DNA of 27,018 nucleotides from Pseudomonadota bacterium (GTDB lineage Bacteria > Pseudomonadota > Gammaproteobacteria > Steroidobacterales > GCA-2729495). Numbering within the stretch: position 1 is the stretch's first letter; the number at the start of each line of letters is the position of its first letter. A program made the translations under genes and the position numbers. Shown here piece by piece: positions 6,671 through 14,805 of this stretch. Location: NCBI GenBank assembly GCA_030836925.1, contig JAUPLK010000001.1, positions 1 through 27,018 of the forward strand. Reading direction: 5' to 3'. Below the pieces are notes generated by a model. It made no database searches. It had not been told where the DNA came from and saw nothing but the letters and a program-made list of their open reading frames with translations.

Positions 6671-6676
6671 ATTATA
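6671..6676 (-). promoter_or_regulatory. -10 element of 6S RNA
   Basis: The minus-strand hexamer reads TATAAT, seven bases before the predicted 5' end of the closing stem. The -35 region is only an AT-rich stretch (6691-6700) without a good match. Confidence 0.7.
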
Positions 6677-6706
6677 GGCACAGACCCGGATGAAAAATGT
6701 GACGTG

Positions 6707-7024
6707 TCAGAGATCGAGCTGACGTCCGGCCTGGAGTGTGCCTTCGATGCGCTCGCGCATGGCCTGCAGTCTGAGCTTGGCATTGCCTTCCAGCGATTCG
6801 CCGACGTTGCGCGAGCGCAGCAATTCATTGGCCATGTTCAGCGCTGCCATCACGGCGATCCGGTCGAGGCCGATTACTTTGCCGCTGTCGCGGATCTCGC
6901 GCATCCGGGTGTTGAGAAGCTCGGCCGAGCTCAGCAGGGCAGCGCGCTCGCTGATCGGGCAGGAGATTTGATATTCCTTCTCGAGGATCTTGATGTTGAC
7001 CTGGGTTGAGGTCTCCAGGGTCAT
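6707..7024 (-). CDS. zapA: Cell division protein ZapA
   Basis: Cytoplasmic protein that binds FtsZ and bundles its filaments at the division site. The 105 residues show the ZapA pattern: an N-terminal beta strand segment VNIKILEKEYQISCP, then SSAELLNTRMREIR, followed by IGLDRIAVMAALNMANELL and a C-terminal coiled-coil helix that drives tetramer formation. Length is typical (109 in E. coli). The start codon overlaps the stop of the upstream coiled-coil gene by four bases (ATGA), implying translational coupling. 6S RNA follows 43 bases downstream with its own promoter. Confidence 0.95.
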   Translation of the reverse strand: MTLETSTQVNIKILEKEYQISCPISERAALLSSAELLNTRMREIRDSGKVIGLDRIAVMAALNMANELLRSRNVGESLEGNAKLRLQAMRERIEGTLQAGRQLDL

Positions 7025-7251
7025 GAGCCGTGCTCCATGGCTTTCAGTCGTCCGACGATCGCTTCAACCCGTGACCGGACCTGTTCGTTTTTCTGCAACA
7101 GGGTGGCGCGCTCGGCAATCAGCGTGTCCTGACGCTGGCGCAGGGAGCGGTTCTCATCCTTGAGCTGGTTGGTGATCGTGACCAGTTCGTCGAGGCGCCG
7201 CTCGAGGCGTTCGAGTTCACGGCTGAAGGTCTTTTCGAGAGTGTTGCTCAT
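7021..7251 (-). CDS. ZapB-like coiled-coil protein (TIGR02449 family)
   Basis: A 76-residue, almost wholly helical protein with heptad-like leucines (ELERLERRLDELVTITNQL, then LKDENRSLRQRQDTLIAERA), predicted to be one continuous coiled coil. This matches the TIGR02449 family, short proteins encoded directly upstream of zapA in gammaproteobacteria and resembling ZapB. A role with ZapA at the Z ring is likely but inferred from context and shape. It overlaps zapA by four bases. The ATG at 7251 has no Shine-Dalgarno, and the best promoter would start transcription right at it, suggesting a leaderless message. Confidence 0.85.
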   Translation of the reverse strand: MSNTLEKTFSRELERLERRLDELVTITNQLKDENRSLRQRQDTLIAERATLLQKNEQVRSRVEAIVGRLKAMEHGS

Positions 7252-7258
7252 GGGTCTG

Positions 7259-7288
7259 AATATAGTGTCAGCCAGCTGCCACGGTCAA
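7259..7288 (-). promoter_or_regulatory. Sigma70 promoter of the zapB-like/zapA pair
   Basis: On the minus strand TTGACC (7283-7288) and TATATT (7259-7264) are 18 bases apart. Transcription would start near 7252, one base before the start codon. This is the only good promoter in the gap before ygfB. Confidence 0.6.
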
Positions 7289-7421
7289 ATGCCGGCCGGC
7301 CTGCGCCTGATACCGGGTCGGATGCTAGGATAGGCATGCCGCCCGAAGCTGTTAAAAGAACCGACTGTCGGTCTGCCTGTTTCGCCGTTCCAATCCCACT
7401 GACTTGAGGCCGGGTGTCGCC

Positions 7422-8033
7422 ATGATGGCCAGCAATTCCTTGTCCTTTGATGCCATCGTGGATGCCCTGCAGGGTGCGGGGTCAGTCAGTGACCCGGCCG
7501 AAATGCATGGCAGCCTGTGCGGACTGGCCTGCATACTGGGCGCCAACGCGCAGTCGCTGTGGATGGCCGATATCCTCACCAATGGCGGTGGCTCCGCTGT
7601 GGCAGATGAAGACAGTGCCGCCGTTGTGCCCGGCCGGGAAAAGACGGCTGCCCTGCTCAGTGCGCTGGCAACGGTCAGCGCCACGGCGCTGGAGGCCGGC
7701 GACATGAGTTTCCAGCCCCTGCTGCCTGGTGACGATGAATCACTGGAGCAGCGCACCGTGGCGCTTGCGGCCTGGTGCCAGGGCTTCAACCATGGCCTGG
7801 CACTTGCCGTACGTATTGGTGACGCCGACGAGGCCCTGAAGCACGAAACCGTCGCTGAGATCGTGCGGGATTTTGCCGAGCTGGCCCAGCTGGGTTATGT
7901 CGAAGACGAGATCGAGGGCGAGGGTGAGGTTGCCTGGGCCGAGCTGGTCGAATATGTGCGCGTAAGCGTGCAGCTGGTGTTTGAAGAGCTGGCTGGTGTC
8001 CGGCAGCGTATCGCGCCGGCTGTCCACCACTGA
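7422..8033 (+). CDS. ygfB: UPF0149 family protein YgfB
   Basis: About 203 residues of the YgfB/UPF0149 family, small helical cytoplasmic proteins. The recognisable parts are the N-terminal SDPAEMHGSLCGLACIL with its conserved HG-LCG, and the central LAAWCQGFNHGLAL segment; a conserved acidic stretch near LAQLGYVEDEIEGEGE follows. In gammaproteobacteria this gene commonly precedes pepP, as here. The frame is open from a TTG at 7404, but the ATG at 7422 (or the next codon, 7425) fits the family; GAGG lies about 12 bases before it. Molecular role is poorly defined; in Pseudomonas a homologue is reported to influence antibiotic-resistance gene expression. pepP follows after 10 bases. Confidence 0.9.
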   Translation: MMASNSLSFDAIVDALQGAGSVSDPAEMHGSLCGLACILGANAQSLWMADILTNGGGSAVADEDSAAVVPGREKTAALLSALATVSATALEAGDMSFQPLLPGDDESLEQRTVALAAWCQGFNHGLALAVRIGDADEALKHETVAEIVRDFAELAQLGYVEDEIEGEGEVAWAELVEYVRVSVQLVFEELAGVRQRIAPAVHH

Positions 8034-8043
8034 AGGTCAGGCC

Positions 8044-9357
8044 GTGAATCCAGGGGAATTCAGCCGTCGTCGCCGGCAACTGATGCGCATGATGGGCAAG
8101 GGCGGCGTTGCCATACTTCCCGCAGCCCAGCCGCGCATGCGCAACCGCGATGTGCAGTACCCCTACCGCCAGGACAGTGACTTCTATTACCTGACCGGAT
8201 TCAGCGAGCCGGAGGCGGTTGCGGTGCTGGCGCCGGGGCGGGCGGGCGGCGAGTACCTGCTGTTCTGTCGTGACCGGAATCCCCAGCGCGAGACCTGGGA
8301 TGGCACACGCGCTGGTCCCGCCAATGCAGTGAGTCAGTTTGGTGCGGATGAGGCCCTGTCCATCGGCAAGGTCGACGATATCCTGCCGAAGATCATCGCT
8401 GCCAGCGAACGGATTTATTACACGATGGGTGCACACCCGGAGTTTGACCAGCGGCTGACCGGCTGGCTGTCTGCGCTGGGCGCGCATGGCGGCATGGGGA
8501 TCACGCATGCGCCCGACCAGTTCATCGCGGTCGATCATTTTCTGCACGACTTGCGGCTGTACAAGAGCCGGGAAGAGCTGGTGGCGATGCGCCGCGCCGG
8601 ACGCATCGCGGTGCAGGCACATCGCCGGGCAATGAGTGTCTGCAAGCCCGGCATGTATGAGTACCAGATCGAGGCCGAGTACCTGCACGAGTTTCACAGC
8701 CAGGGCGGACGGCCTTCCTATCTGCCGATTGTCGGTTCCGGGCCCAACAGCTGCATCCTCCATTACCATGCCAACAACCGGAAGCTGGAGGATGGGGATC
8801 TGCTGCTGGTGGATGCCGGCTGTGAATACGACTATTACGCGTCTGACGTGACCCGCACCTGGCCGGTCAACGGGCGCTTCAGCACCGAGCAGCGGGCGAT
8901 TTACCAGGTGGTGCTCGATGCGCATGCAGCGGCCATCGCCGAGGTCCGGCCGGGCAATCCATGGAACCAGCCGCATGAAGCGGCGGTGCGGGTGGTGACG
9001 CAGGGACTCAAGCAGCTCGGTTTGCTGGAGGGGAGCCTGGCCGAACTGCTGCAGACGCGCGCCTACCAGCGTTTCTTCATGCACCGGACCGGGCACTGGC
9101 TGGGCATGGACGTGCACGATGTCGGCGACTACCGGATCGTCGAGGAGTGGCGGGTCCTCGAGCCCGGCATGACCCTGACCGTCGAGCCGGGTATCTACAT
9201 TCCTGCCGGCAGCCGCGGTATCGCGAAGCACTGGTGGAATATCGGTGTGCGGATTGAGGATGATGTGCTGGTTACCAAAGATGGTTGCGAGGTCATGACC
9301 CGCGACCTGCCGGTTGATCCGGACACGATCGAGGCGCTGGTCGGTGCAGCGGCCTGA
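8044..9357 (+). CDS. pepP: Xaa-Pro aminopeptidase (aminopeptidase P)
   Basis: Cytoplasmic dimetal peptidase that removes the N-terminal residue when proline is second. The 437 residues match E. coli PepP (441). The N-terminal domain contains NRDVQYPYRQDSDFYYLTGF; the C-terminal pita-bread domain holds the five metal ligands: Asp257 and Asp268 (VDAGCEYDYYASDVTRTW), His351 (GHWLGMDVHDVG), Glu381 (LTVEPGIYI) and Glu405 (IGVRIEDD), with the same spacing as the E. coli enzyme within a residue. The frame is open from 7981, but the GTG at 8044 follows AAGG by seven bases and clears the ygfB stop. In many relatives ubiH follows; here a 7TM transglutaminase-like gene follows after 18 bases. Confidence 0.96.
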   Translation: MNPGEFSRRRRQLMRMMGKGGVAILPAAQPRMRNRDVQYPYRQDSDFYYLTGFSEPEAVAVLAPGRAGGEYLLFCRDRNPQRETWDGTRAGPANAVSQFGADEALSIGKVDDILPKIIAASERIYYTMGAHPEFDQRLTGWLSALGAHGGMGITHAPDQFIAVDHFLHDLRLYKSREELVAMRRAGRIAVQAHRRAMSVCKPGMYEYQIEAEYLHEFHSQGGRPSYLPIVGSGPNSCILHYHANNRKLEDGDLLLVDAGCEYDYYASDVTRTWPVNGRFSTEQRAIYQVVLDAHAAAIAEVRPGNPWNQPHEAAVRVVTQGLKQLGLLEGSLAELLQTRAYQRFFMHRTGHWLGMDVHDVGDYRIVEEWRVLEPGMTLTVEPGIYIPAGSRGIAKHWWNIGVRIEDDVLVTKDGCEVMTRDLPVDPDTIEALVGAAA

Positions 9358-9375
9358 GACAGCGATGGGAGTTTT

Positions 9376-10908
9376 ATGAAGGCCTATAAAGTCTGGGTGC
9401 TGGCCCTGGCCCTGTTTCTGGTCGGCGGTGCCCTGTTTGTCTACAAGTGGCAGGGGCTCGGCTATCCGCTGCTGCCCGAGGAGGAGACGCGCATCTGGAC
9501 GGTCGAGGCCACGCTCAAGTTCGATGCCGGTCCGGCACCGGTGCCGGCCAAGGTCACGCTGTATGTGCCGGCACTGACGCCGGGCTTCGCCATCCTCGAC
9601 GAGAATTTCGTGTCACGCGGCTTTGGTTTCACCACCCGTTACGTGAGCGGCGGGCGGCAGGTGCAATGGGCCGTGCGCCGGATCAAGGGTGAACAGACGC
9701 TCTATTATCGGGCCACCATCTACAAGGATCCGCTGCAGGCCGAAAATGACTCCACGCCGCCGTTTCCGGCACCGCCCCGGCTGCGTGAGCCAGACAGTCT
9801 GGCCATGCAGCAACTGGTCGGACAGATACAGAGCCAGTCGGCGGATCCGGCCTCGTTTACCGTCGAACTGCTCAAGCGACTGGCGAATCCCGGCACCGAC
9901 CAGAATGTGCTGATGCTGCTCGGCTCGCAGGCCGGCACGACCTCGCGCGCGCTCACGGCGATAACCGTGCTGGCGGCGGCACAGATTCCGGCCCGGCTGC
10001 TGCGCGGGGTCTATCTGACCGATCGCGAACGGCAGGCGCGCATGCTGCCCTGGCTGGAGGTGCACGATGGCGAGCGCTGGATCTATTTTGATCCGGCCAC
10101 CGGCGCCCAGGGCCTGCCGGAAAACTTCCTGGTGTGGTGGCGTGGTTCCGAGCCTCTGTATACCCGCGACGGAGGTGGCGACACCGAGGTGCAGTTTTCA
10201 GTCCAGCGCAATGAAGTCGATCCGGTGCTGGTTGCGGAGCGCAGGGCGGTGGCGTGGCAGTCGCGGATTGCGGACTTCTCCATGTTTTCACTGCCGATCC
10301 AGACCCAGGCGGTCTATGGCATCCTGCTGATGATTCCGCTCGGCGCACTGCTGGTGGTCTTTCTGCGCAACATCGTCGGCATCAAGACCTTCGGCACCTT
10401 CATGCCGGTACTGGTCGCACTGGCCTTCCGCGAAACCCAGGTTGTGGCGGGTGTGATCCTGTTTTCCCTGGTTGTGGTGCTGGGTTTGCTGTTCCGCTTC
10501 TTCATGGAGCACCTGCGTCTGCTGCTGGTGCCACGACTTGCCGCGGTGCTGATCATCGTGGTGCTGCTCATGGTGCTGATCAGCATCGTCGGTCACCAGC
10601 TCGGCCTGGACATGGGTCTGTCGGTCGGGCTGTTCCCGATGGTCATTCTGACCATGACCATCGAACGCATGTCGATCGTCTGGGAGGAGCGCGGGCCCAC
10701 CGAAGCGATCCAGCAAGGTCTGGGCAGCCTGCTGGTCGCCGCGCTGTGTTTCAGCGTGATGGATATCGAAGTCCTCAAGCACCTGTTCTTCGTCTTTCCG
10801 GAGCTGCTGCTCTGGCTGCTCGCCATCACCCTGCTGCTCGGGCGCTACAGCGGCTACCGGCTGCTTGAGCTGCTGCGCTTCAAGACCCTCGCGGATCCGG
10901 CGCCCTGA
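9376..10908 (+). CDS. Inactive transglutaminase fused to 7TM domain (membrane protein)
   Basis: A 510-residue inner-membrane protein. Residues ~5-23 form an N-terminal membrane anchor; ~30-300 a periplasmic transglutaminase-like region; ~310-500 a bundle of hydrophobic helices with short loops. This matches the Transglut_i_TM plus 7TM_transglut architecture. Where an active transglutaminase has its cysteine, the sequence reads SQAGTTSRALTAITVLAAA, so the nucleophile is missing, as is typical of this family; the later WLEVHDGERWIYFDPATG keeps the histidine and aspartate regions. It overlaps the ATP-grasp gene by one base (TGATG). The pair is a known conserved partnership proposed to build or handle peptide-like products at the membrane; substrate unknown. 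One of the better candidates here for uncharacterised biology. Confidence 0.9.
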   Translation: MKAYKVWVLALALFLVGGALFVYKWQGLGYPLLPEEETRIWTVEATLKFDAGPAPVPAKVTLYVPALTPGFAILDENFVSRGFGFTTRYVSGGRQVQWAVRRIKGEQTLYYRATIYKDPLQAENDSTPPFPAPPRLREPDSLAMQQLVGQIQSQSADPASFTVELLKRLANPGTDQNVLMLLGSQAGTTSRALTAITVLAAAQIPARLLRGVYLTDRERQARMLPWLEVHDGERWIYFDPATGAQGLPENFLVWWRGSEPLYTRDGGGDTEVQFSVQRNEVDPVLVAERRAVAWQSRIADFSMFSLPIQTQAVYGILLMIPLGALLVVFLRNIVGIKTFGTFMPVLVALAFRETQVVAGVILFSLVVVLGLLFRFFMEHLRLLLVPRLAAVLIIVVLLMVLISIVGHQLGLDMGLSVGLFPMVILTMTIERMSIVWEERGPTEAIQQGLGSLLVAALCFSVMDIEVLKHLFFVFPELLLWLLAITLLLGRYSGYRLLELLRFKTLADPAP

Positions 10909-11870
10909 TGTTTGGTCTCGCCAGAAAGCTGTCGACCAAGGGTGTGCTCGGCATCAACGCCCGCAACTGCAATTACATCCTGCGGCACAATCCGCGCAGA
11001 CTGTACCCGCTGGTCGATGACAAGCTGGCCACCAAGCGACTGGCAATTGCCGCCGGGCTGCCGGTGCCGGACCTGTATGGCGTGATCGCCAGCCATCGCG
11101 ACGTGCGTGAATTGCCGAAGCTGGTGGCCGGACACCGTGATTTCGTCATCAAGCCGGCCCATGGCTCGGGCGGGGACGGGATTCTCGTGGTGTCAGCGCG
11201 GGTCAGGGACGGTTCGGCCTACCGCCTGGTCGATGGCACCATCATGGATGGTGACGACATCGGCCATCACCTGTCGAACATCATCAGTGGCCAGTACAGC
11301 CTTGGCGGACACCGTGACGTTGCCCTGATTGAATACTGCGTGAAGTTCGACCCGATCTTCAGCGAGTGTGCCTATCGTGGCATCCCCGATATCCGCGTCA
11401 TCGTGTTCCGTGGTTATCCGGTGATGGCCATGCTGCGACTGCCAACCCGCAAGTCGCACGGCAAGGCCAATCTGCACCAGGGTGCGGTGGGTGCCGGCCT
11501 GGACCTCGCCACCGGGGAGACCACCTGCGCGGTGATTGGCAATTCGGGGATCACCGAACATCCGGATACCGGTGCCCTCATCGCCGGGCGGCAGATTCCG
11601 CGCTGGCCTTATCTGCTGGATTTTGCCGCACGTTGCCATGAACTGACCGGGCTCGGTTACATAGGCGTCGACATCGTGCTCGACCGTGACAAGGGGCCGA
11701 TGTTGCTTGAGCTCAATGTCCGTCCGGGTCTCAATATCCAGATCGCCAACCGCTGCGGATTGCGTGACCGGCTCAAGATCATTGAAGCGCAGCCCGACGG
11801 CGTTGGTGTCGCGGAACGCGTGGCATTCTCCATGGGCTCGCTGCTGCAGCCTGCAACTGCAGCGCATTGA
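10908..11870 (+). CDS. ATP-grasp ligase, alpha-L-glutamate ligase-like (RimK-related)
   Basis: A 320-residue cytoplasmic ATP-grasp enzyme of the alpha-L-glutamate ligase-like family (TIGR02291 type). ATP-grasp ligases activate a carboxylate with ATP and join it to an amine. Visible parts are the ATP-binding lysine Lys82 in FVIKPAHGSGGDGILVV with its glycine-rich loop, PDIRVIVFRGYPVMAMLRLP, and the Mg-binding GPMLLELNVRPGLNIQIAN with Glu268 and Asn270. The substrate cannot be deduced. Start codon overlaps the stop of the 7TM protein, so the two are translationally coupled and presumably act together. gcvT begins 14 bases after its stop, so it may be co-transcribed with glycine cleavage. The retropepsin-like protein often associated with this pair is not in the window. 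Confidence 0.9.
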   Translation: MFGLARKLSTKGVLGINARNCNYILRHNPRRLYPLVDDKLATKRLAIAAGLPVPDLYGVIASHRDVRELPKLVAGHRDFVIKPAHGSGGDGILVVSARVRDGSAYRLVDGTIMDGDDIGHHLSNIISGQYSLGGHRDVALIEYCVKFDPIFSECAYRGIPDIRVIVFRGYPVMAMLRLPTRKSHGKANLHQGAVGAGLDLATGETTCAVIGNSGITEHPDTGALIAGRQIPRWPYLLDFAARCHELTGLGYIGVDIVLDRDKGPMLLELNVRPGLNIQIANRCGLRDRLKIIEAQPDGVGVAERVAFSMGSLLQPATAAH

Positions 11871-11884
11871 TCAAGGCAAAACTG

Positions 11885-12988
11885 ATGGCGCACCAAACTC
11901 CCCTGTATGCCGACCATGTCGCCAACGACGCCCGGATCGTCGAATTCGGCGGTTGGGACATGCCTTTGCAGTACACATCCGCGCTCGCCGAGCATCACGC
12001 CGTCCGCCAGTCCTGCGGCATCTTTGACGTATCACACATGACCGTCGTGGACCTGACCGGTCCGGACAGCACGCGTTTTCTGATGCGGCTGCTGGCCAAT
12101 GATCCGGGCAAGCTCAAGAGCGTGGGGCAGGGCTTGTACAGCTGCATGCTCAACGACGCGGGTGGTGTGGTCGATGACCTGATCGTTTACCGGCTGGGCG
12201 ACAATGTCTACCGGATCGTCATCAATGCCGCCACGCGTGTCCAGGATCTGGGCTGGATGGCGCGGGTGGCAGATCGCGACGACGTCGTGATCCGGCATCG
12301 CGACGATTTCCTCATGATCGCCGTGCAGGGACCGAAGGCGCGTGAACTTGCCGCCCCCCTGCTGGCGGAAGAAATGCGGGCTCCGGCGCTGGCGCTGCGC
12401 CCGTTTGAATGCGTTCGCCATGATCATGTGTTCGTGGCCCGCACCGGTTATACCGGCGAGGATGGCTTTGAAATCGTGCTGCCGGTCGAGGCCGGGATTG
12501 CCCTGTGGCGGGCGCTGGCCGCTGCGGGTGCGGTCCGTTGCGGTCTCGGCTCGCGGGATACACTGCGCCTCGAGGCTGCGCTCAATCTCTATGGTCAGGA
12601 CATGGACGCGGGGACCTCGCCGCTGGTGTCAGGGCTGGGCTGGACGGTCGCCCTTGAGCCCGCTGACCGTGACTTCCGTGGCCGTGCGGCATTGGAAAAG
12701 CAGATCGCTGACGGCATCACCGAAAAGCTCACCGGTCTGGTGCTGGAGGATCGCGGTATCATGCGCCATGGCCAGCGGGTGCTGACTGCGGCTGGCGAAG
12801 GCATCATTACCAGTGGTGGGTTCTCGCCGACCATGGAACGTTCGATTGCGCTGGCGCGGTTGCCGGTCGCAGCGAGCGGATCCTGTCAGGTCGATATCCG
12901 TGGTGTGCTGCGCAAGGCACGGATCGTCAAGCCGCCGTTCGTGCGCCGCGGGCGCATTCTGGTCGATGACGCCCCGGTTCAGAAATAA
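11885..12988 (+). CDS. gcvT: Glycine cleavage system T protein (aminomethyltransferase)
   Basis: Releases ammonia from the aminomethyl-lipoyl intermediate on H protein and transfers the one-carbon unit to tetrahydrofolate, giving 5,10-methylene-THF. The 367 residues match the family (364 in E. coli): TPLYADHVANDARIVEFGGW at the N-terminus, GIFDVSHMTVVDLTGPD, the folate-binding ARTGYTGEDGFEIVLP, GLGSRDTLRLEAALNLYGQD with the catalytic aspartate region, and GVLRKARIVKPPFVRRG at the end. The frame is open from 11867, but the ATG at 11885 has AAGG eight bases upstream and gives the usual MAHQTPLY start. No glycine riboswitch is visible upstream; the gap to the ATP-grasp gene is only 14 bases. Confidence 0.97.
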   Translation: MAHQTPLYADHVANDARIVEFGGWDMPLQYTSALAEHHAVRQSCGIFDVSHMTVVDLTGPDSTRFLMRLLANDPGKLKSVGQGLYSCMLNDAGGVVDDLIVYRLGDNVYRIVINAATRVQDLGWMARVADRDDVVIRHRDDFLMIAVQGPKARELAAPLLAEEMRAPALALRPFECVRHDHVFVARTGYTGEDGFEIVLPVEAGIALWRALAAAGAVRCGLGSRDTLRLEAALNLYGQDMDAGTSPLVSGLGWTVALEPADRDFRGRAALEKQIADGITEKLTGLVLEDRGIMRHGQRVLTAAGEGIITSGGFSPTMERSIALARLPVAASGSCQVDIRGVLRKARIVKPPFVRRGRILVDDAPVQK

Positions 12989-13009
12989 CTGCAGGGAACA
13001 GATACAGGC

Positions 13010-13402
13010 ATGACTCAGGTACCGCAAAACCTCAAATACACCGAGGATCACGAATGGGTCCGGACCGAAGCCGATGGCTCGGTCATCATCGGCGTCACCG
13101 ACCACGCCCAGCACCAGCTTGGCGAACTCGTCTACGTCGAATTGCCGGACGCCGGCCGGAAAGTTGCGCGTGGCGACGCGATGGCCGTGGTGGAGTCCAC
13201 CAAGGCGGCATCGGATGTCTACGCGCCGCTCGCCGGGGTGGTCGTCGAGGCCAATCCGGCACTCGCCAGCCAGCCGGAGCTCGTGAACAATGATCCTTAT
13301 GGCGAGGGTTGGCTGCTGCGGCTGCGCCCCGACAGTGCGACCGACCTCGCTGCCCTGAAGGACAGTACCGCGTACACACAACTGCTGGCCGCAGGGGACT
13401 GA
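13010..13402 (+). CDS. gcvH: Glycine cleavage system H protein
   Basis: Lipoyl carrier protein that shuttles the aminomethyl group between P, T and L proteins. The 130 residues show YTEDHEWVRTEADGS at the start, ITDHAQ-type GVTDHAQHQLGELVYVELP, and the lipoylation site VESTKAASDVYAP with Lys65 as the attachment residue. The C-terminal NNDPYGEGWLLRL is the family signature. It lies 21 bases after gcvT and 38 bases before gcvPA. The L protein is not encoded in the window and would be supplied by a shared dihydrolipoamide dehydrogenase. Confidence 0.97.
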   Translation: MTQVPQNLKYTEDHEWVRTEADGSVIIGVTDHAQHQLGELVYVELPDAGRKVARGDAMAVVESTKAASDVYAPLAGVVVEANPALASQPELVNNDPYGEGWLLRLRPDSATDLAALKDSTAYTQLLAAGD

Positions 13403-13440
13403 GACAGTCTGCAGGCGACCGCCAATTCACGGGAAGCGAC

Positions 13441-14805
13441 GTGCCATTCATTCCACATACCGACGACGATCTGGCGGCGATGCTGCAGACGATCGGCGTT
13501 GCAGATATCGATACCCTGTTCGACGAAATCCCGGCCGCCCTGCGTGTCAGCGGTCTGCCCGGGGTACCGCCCGGCATGTCGGAAGCGGCTGTCACGCGCC
13601 TGATGCACGGACGCGCGGCACGCAACACCGACAGCCTCTGCTTTCTCGGTGCCGGTGCCTACGAGCACCACATTCCGGCGGCGGTCTGGGAGCTGGCCAC
13701 GCGCGGCGAGTTCTATTCGGCCTATACGCCGTACCAGGCCGAAGCCAGCCAGGGCACTTTGCAACTGATCTACGAGTACCAGTCGATGCTGGCCGGGCTG
13801 GTCGATCTCGATGTCTCCAATGCTTCGCTGTATGACGGTGCGACCGCTTTTGCCGAAGCCTGCCTGATGGCGGTGCGTGCCAGCCGCAACCGCGACTCGC
13901 GGCGGGTGCTGGTGGCCCGTTACCTGCATCCGCTCTGGCGCAAGGCTGCGGAGACGCTGCTCACCGGTCAGGCGGTCGAACTGGTCGAACTGCCATCGGC
14001 TGACGGCCGTACCGATGCCGGAGCGCTGGCAACACTGGACGCGCAGGATTTCGCGGCCGTGTGTCTGCCCTGGCCGAATTTTCTCGGCGGACTCGAGCCG
14101 GTCGACGAGCTGACCGACTGGGCGCACAGCCACAACCTGCTGGTGATCGCGGTCTGCAATCCGGTTGCGCTCGGACTGCTCAAGCCGCCCGGCAAGTGGG
14201 GTGCGCAGGGCGCCGATATCGCCTGCGGCGAAGGGCAACCGCTCGGCATTCCGCTGGCTTCAGGCGGTCCGTATTTCGGGTTCATGGCCTGCCGTCAGGC
14301 GCTGGTACGGCAGATGCCGGGCCGGATCGTCGGCCAGACGCTGGACATCGAAGGCCGGCGCGGTTTCACGCTTACCCTGCAGGCCCGCGAGCAGCATATC
14401 CGGCGCTCGAAGGCGACCTCCAACATCTGCACCAACCAGGGCCTGATGGTGACCGCCGCCACCATTCACATGAGCCTGCTCGGCAGTGAAGGCTTGCGGC
14501 GCGTGGCTGCGCAGTGCCATGCCAATACCCGCTCGCTGGTGGGCGCGCTGACCAGCCTCGACGGTGTGGCGTTGTACTTTGCGCCGTATTTCCACGAAGC
14601 AGTCCTGCAGCTGCCACGGCCTGTCGCGCCGATGCTGGCCGAGCTTGCGGCCGCCGGCATCCTTGGTGGCTACGACCTGAGCGCCGATTTCCCCGAGCTG
14701 GGCCAGGGCCTGCTGGTGTGCGCCACCGAGCTGCGTACCGCTGAAGATATCGAGGCCTATCGTCTGGCGCTGGCCGGCGCGCTGGGCATGGCGGTGGCCG
14801 CATGA
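13441..14805 (+). CDS. gcvPA: Glycine dehydrogenase (decarboxylating) subunit 1
   Basis: N-terminal half of a split P protein, the glycine decarboxylase. The 454 residues fit GcvPA. Diagnostic pieces are FIPHTDDDLAAMLQTIGV at the N-terminus, CFLGAGAYEHHIPAAV, FYSAYTPYQAEASQGTLQ, and QAREQHIRRSKATSNICTNQ near the end. The subunit lacks the PLP lysine, which sits on GcvPB; it completes the active site as a heterotetramer. The frame is open from 13309 through a stretch antisense to nothing and overlapping gcvH, but the GTG at 13441 is chosen: GGGAAG precedes it by four bases and the family N-terminus starts there. Its end overlaps gcvPB by four bases (ATGA). Confidence 0.96.
   Translation: MPFIPHTDDDLAAMLQTIGVADIDTLFDEIPAALRVSGLPGVPPGMSEAAVTRLMHGRAARNTDSLCFLGAGAYEHHIPAAVWELATRGEFYSAYTPYQAEASQGTLQLIYEYQSMLAGLVDLDVSNASLYDGATAFAEACLMAVRASRNRDSRRVLVARYLHPLWRKAAETLLTGQAVELVELPSADGRTDAGALATLDAQDFAAVCLPWPNFLGGLEPVDELTDWAHSHNLLVIAVCNPVALGLLKPPGKWGAQGADIACGEGQPLGIPLASGGPYFGFMACRQALVRQMPGRIVGQTLDIEGRRGFTLTLQAREQHIRRSKATSNICTNQGLMVTAATIHMSLLGSEGLRRVAAQCHANTRSLVGALTSLDGVALYFAPYFHEAVLQLPRPVAPMLAELAAAGILGGYDLSADFPELGQGLLVCATELRTAEDIEAYRLALAGALGMAVAA

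Noticed and set aside
7786..9231. A long minus-strand open frame (481 codons) across pepP
   Set aside because: It is antisense to pepP, whose metal ligands and family length are clear; the translation is rich in His, Gln, Arg and Pro with no recognisable domain, typical of a shadow frame in GC-rich DNA.
11871..11884. Glycine riboswitch before gcvT
   Set aside because: Only 14 bases separate the ATP-grasp stop from the gcvT start, too short for an aptamer, and none is recognisable in the preceding coding sequence.
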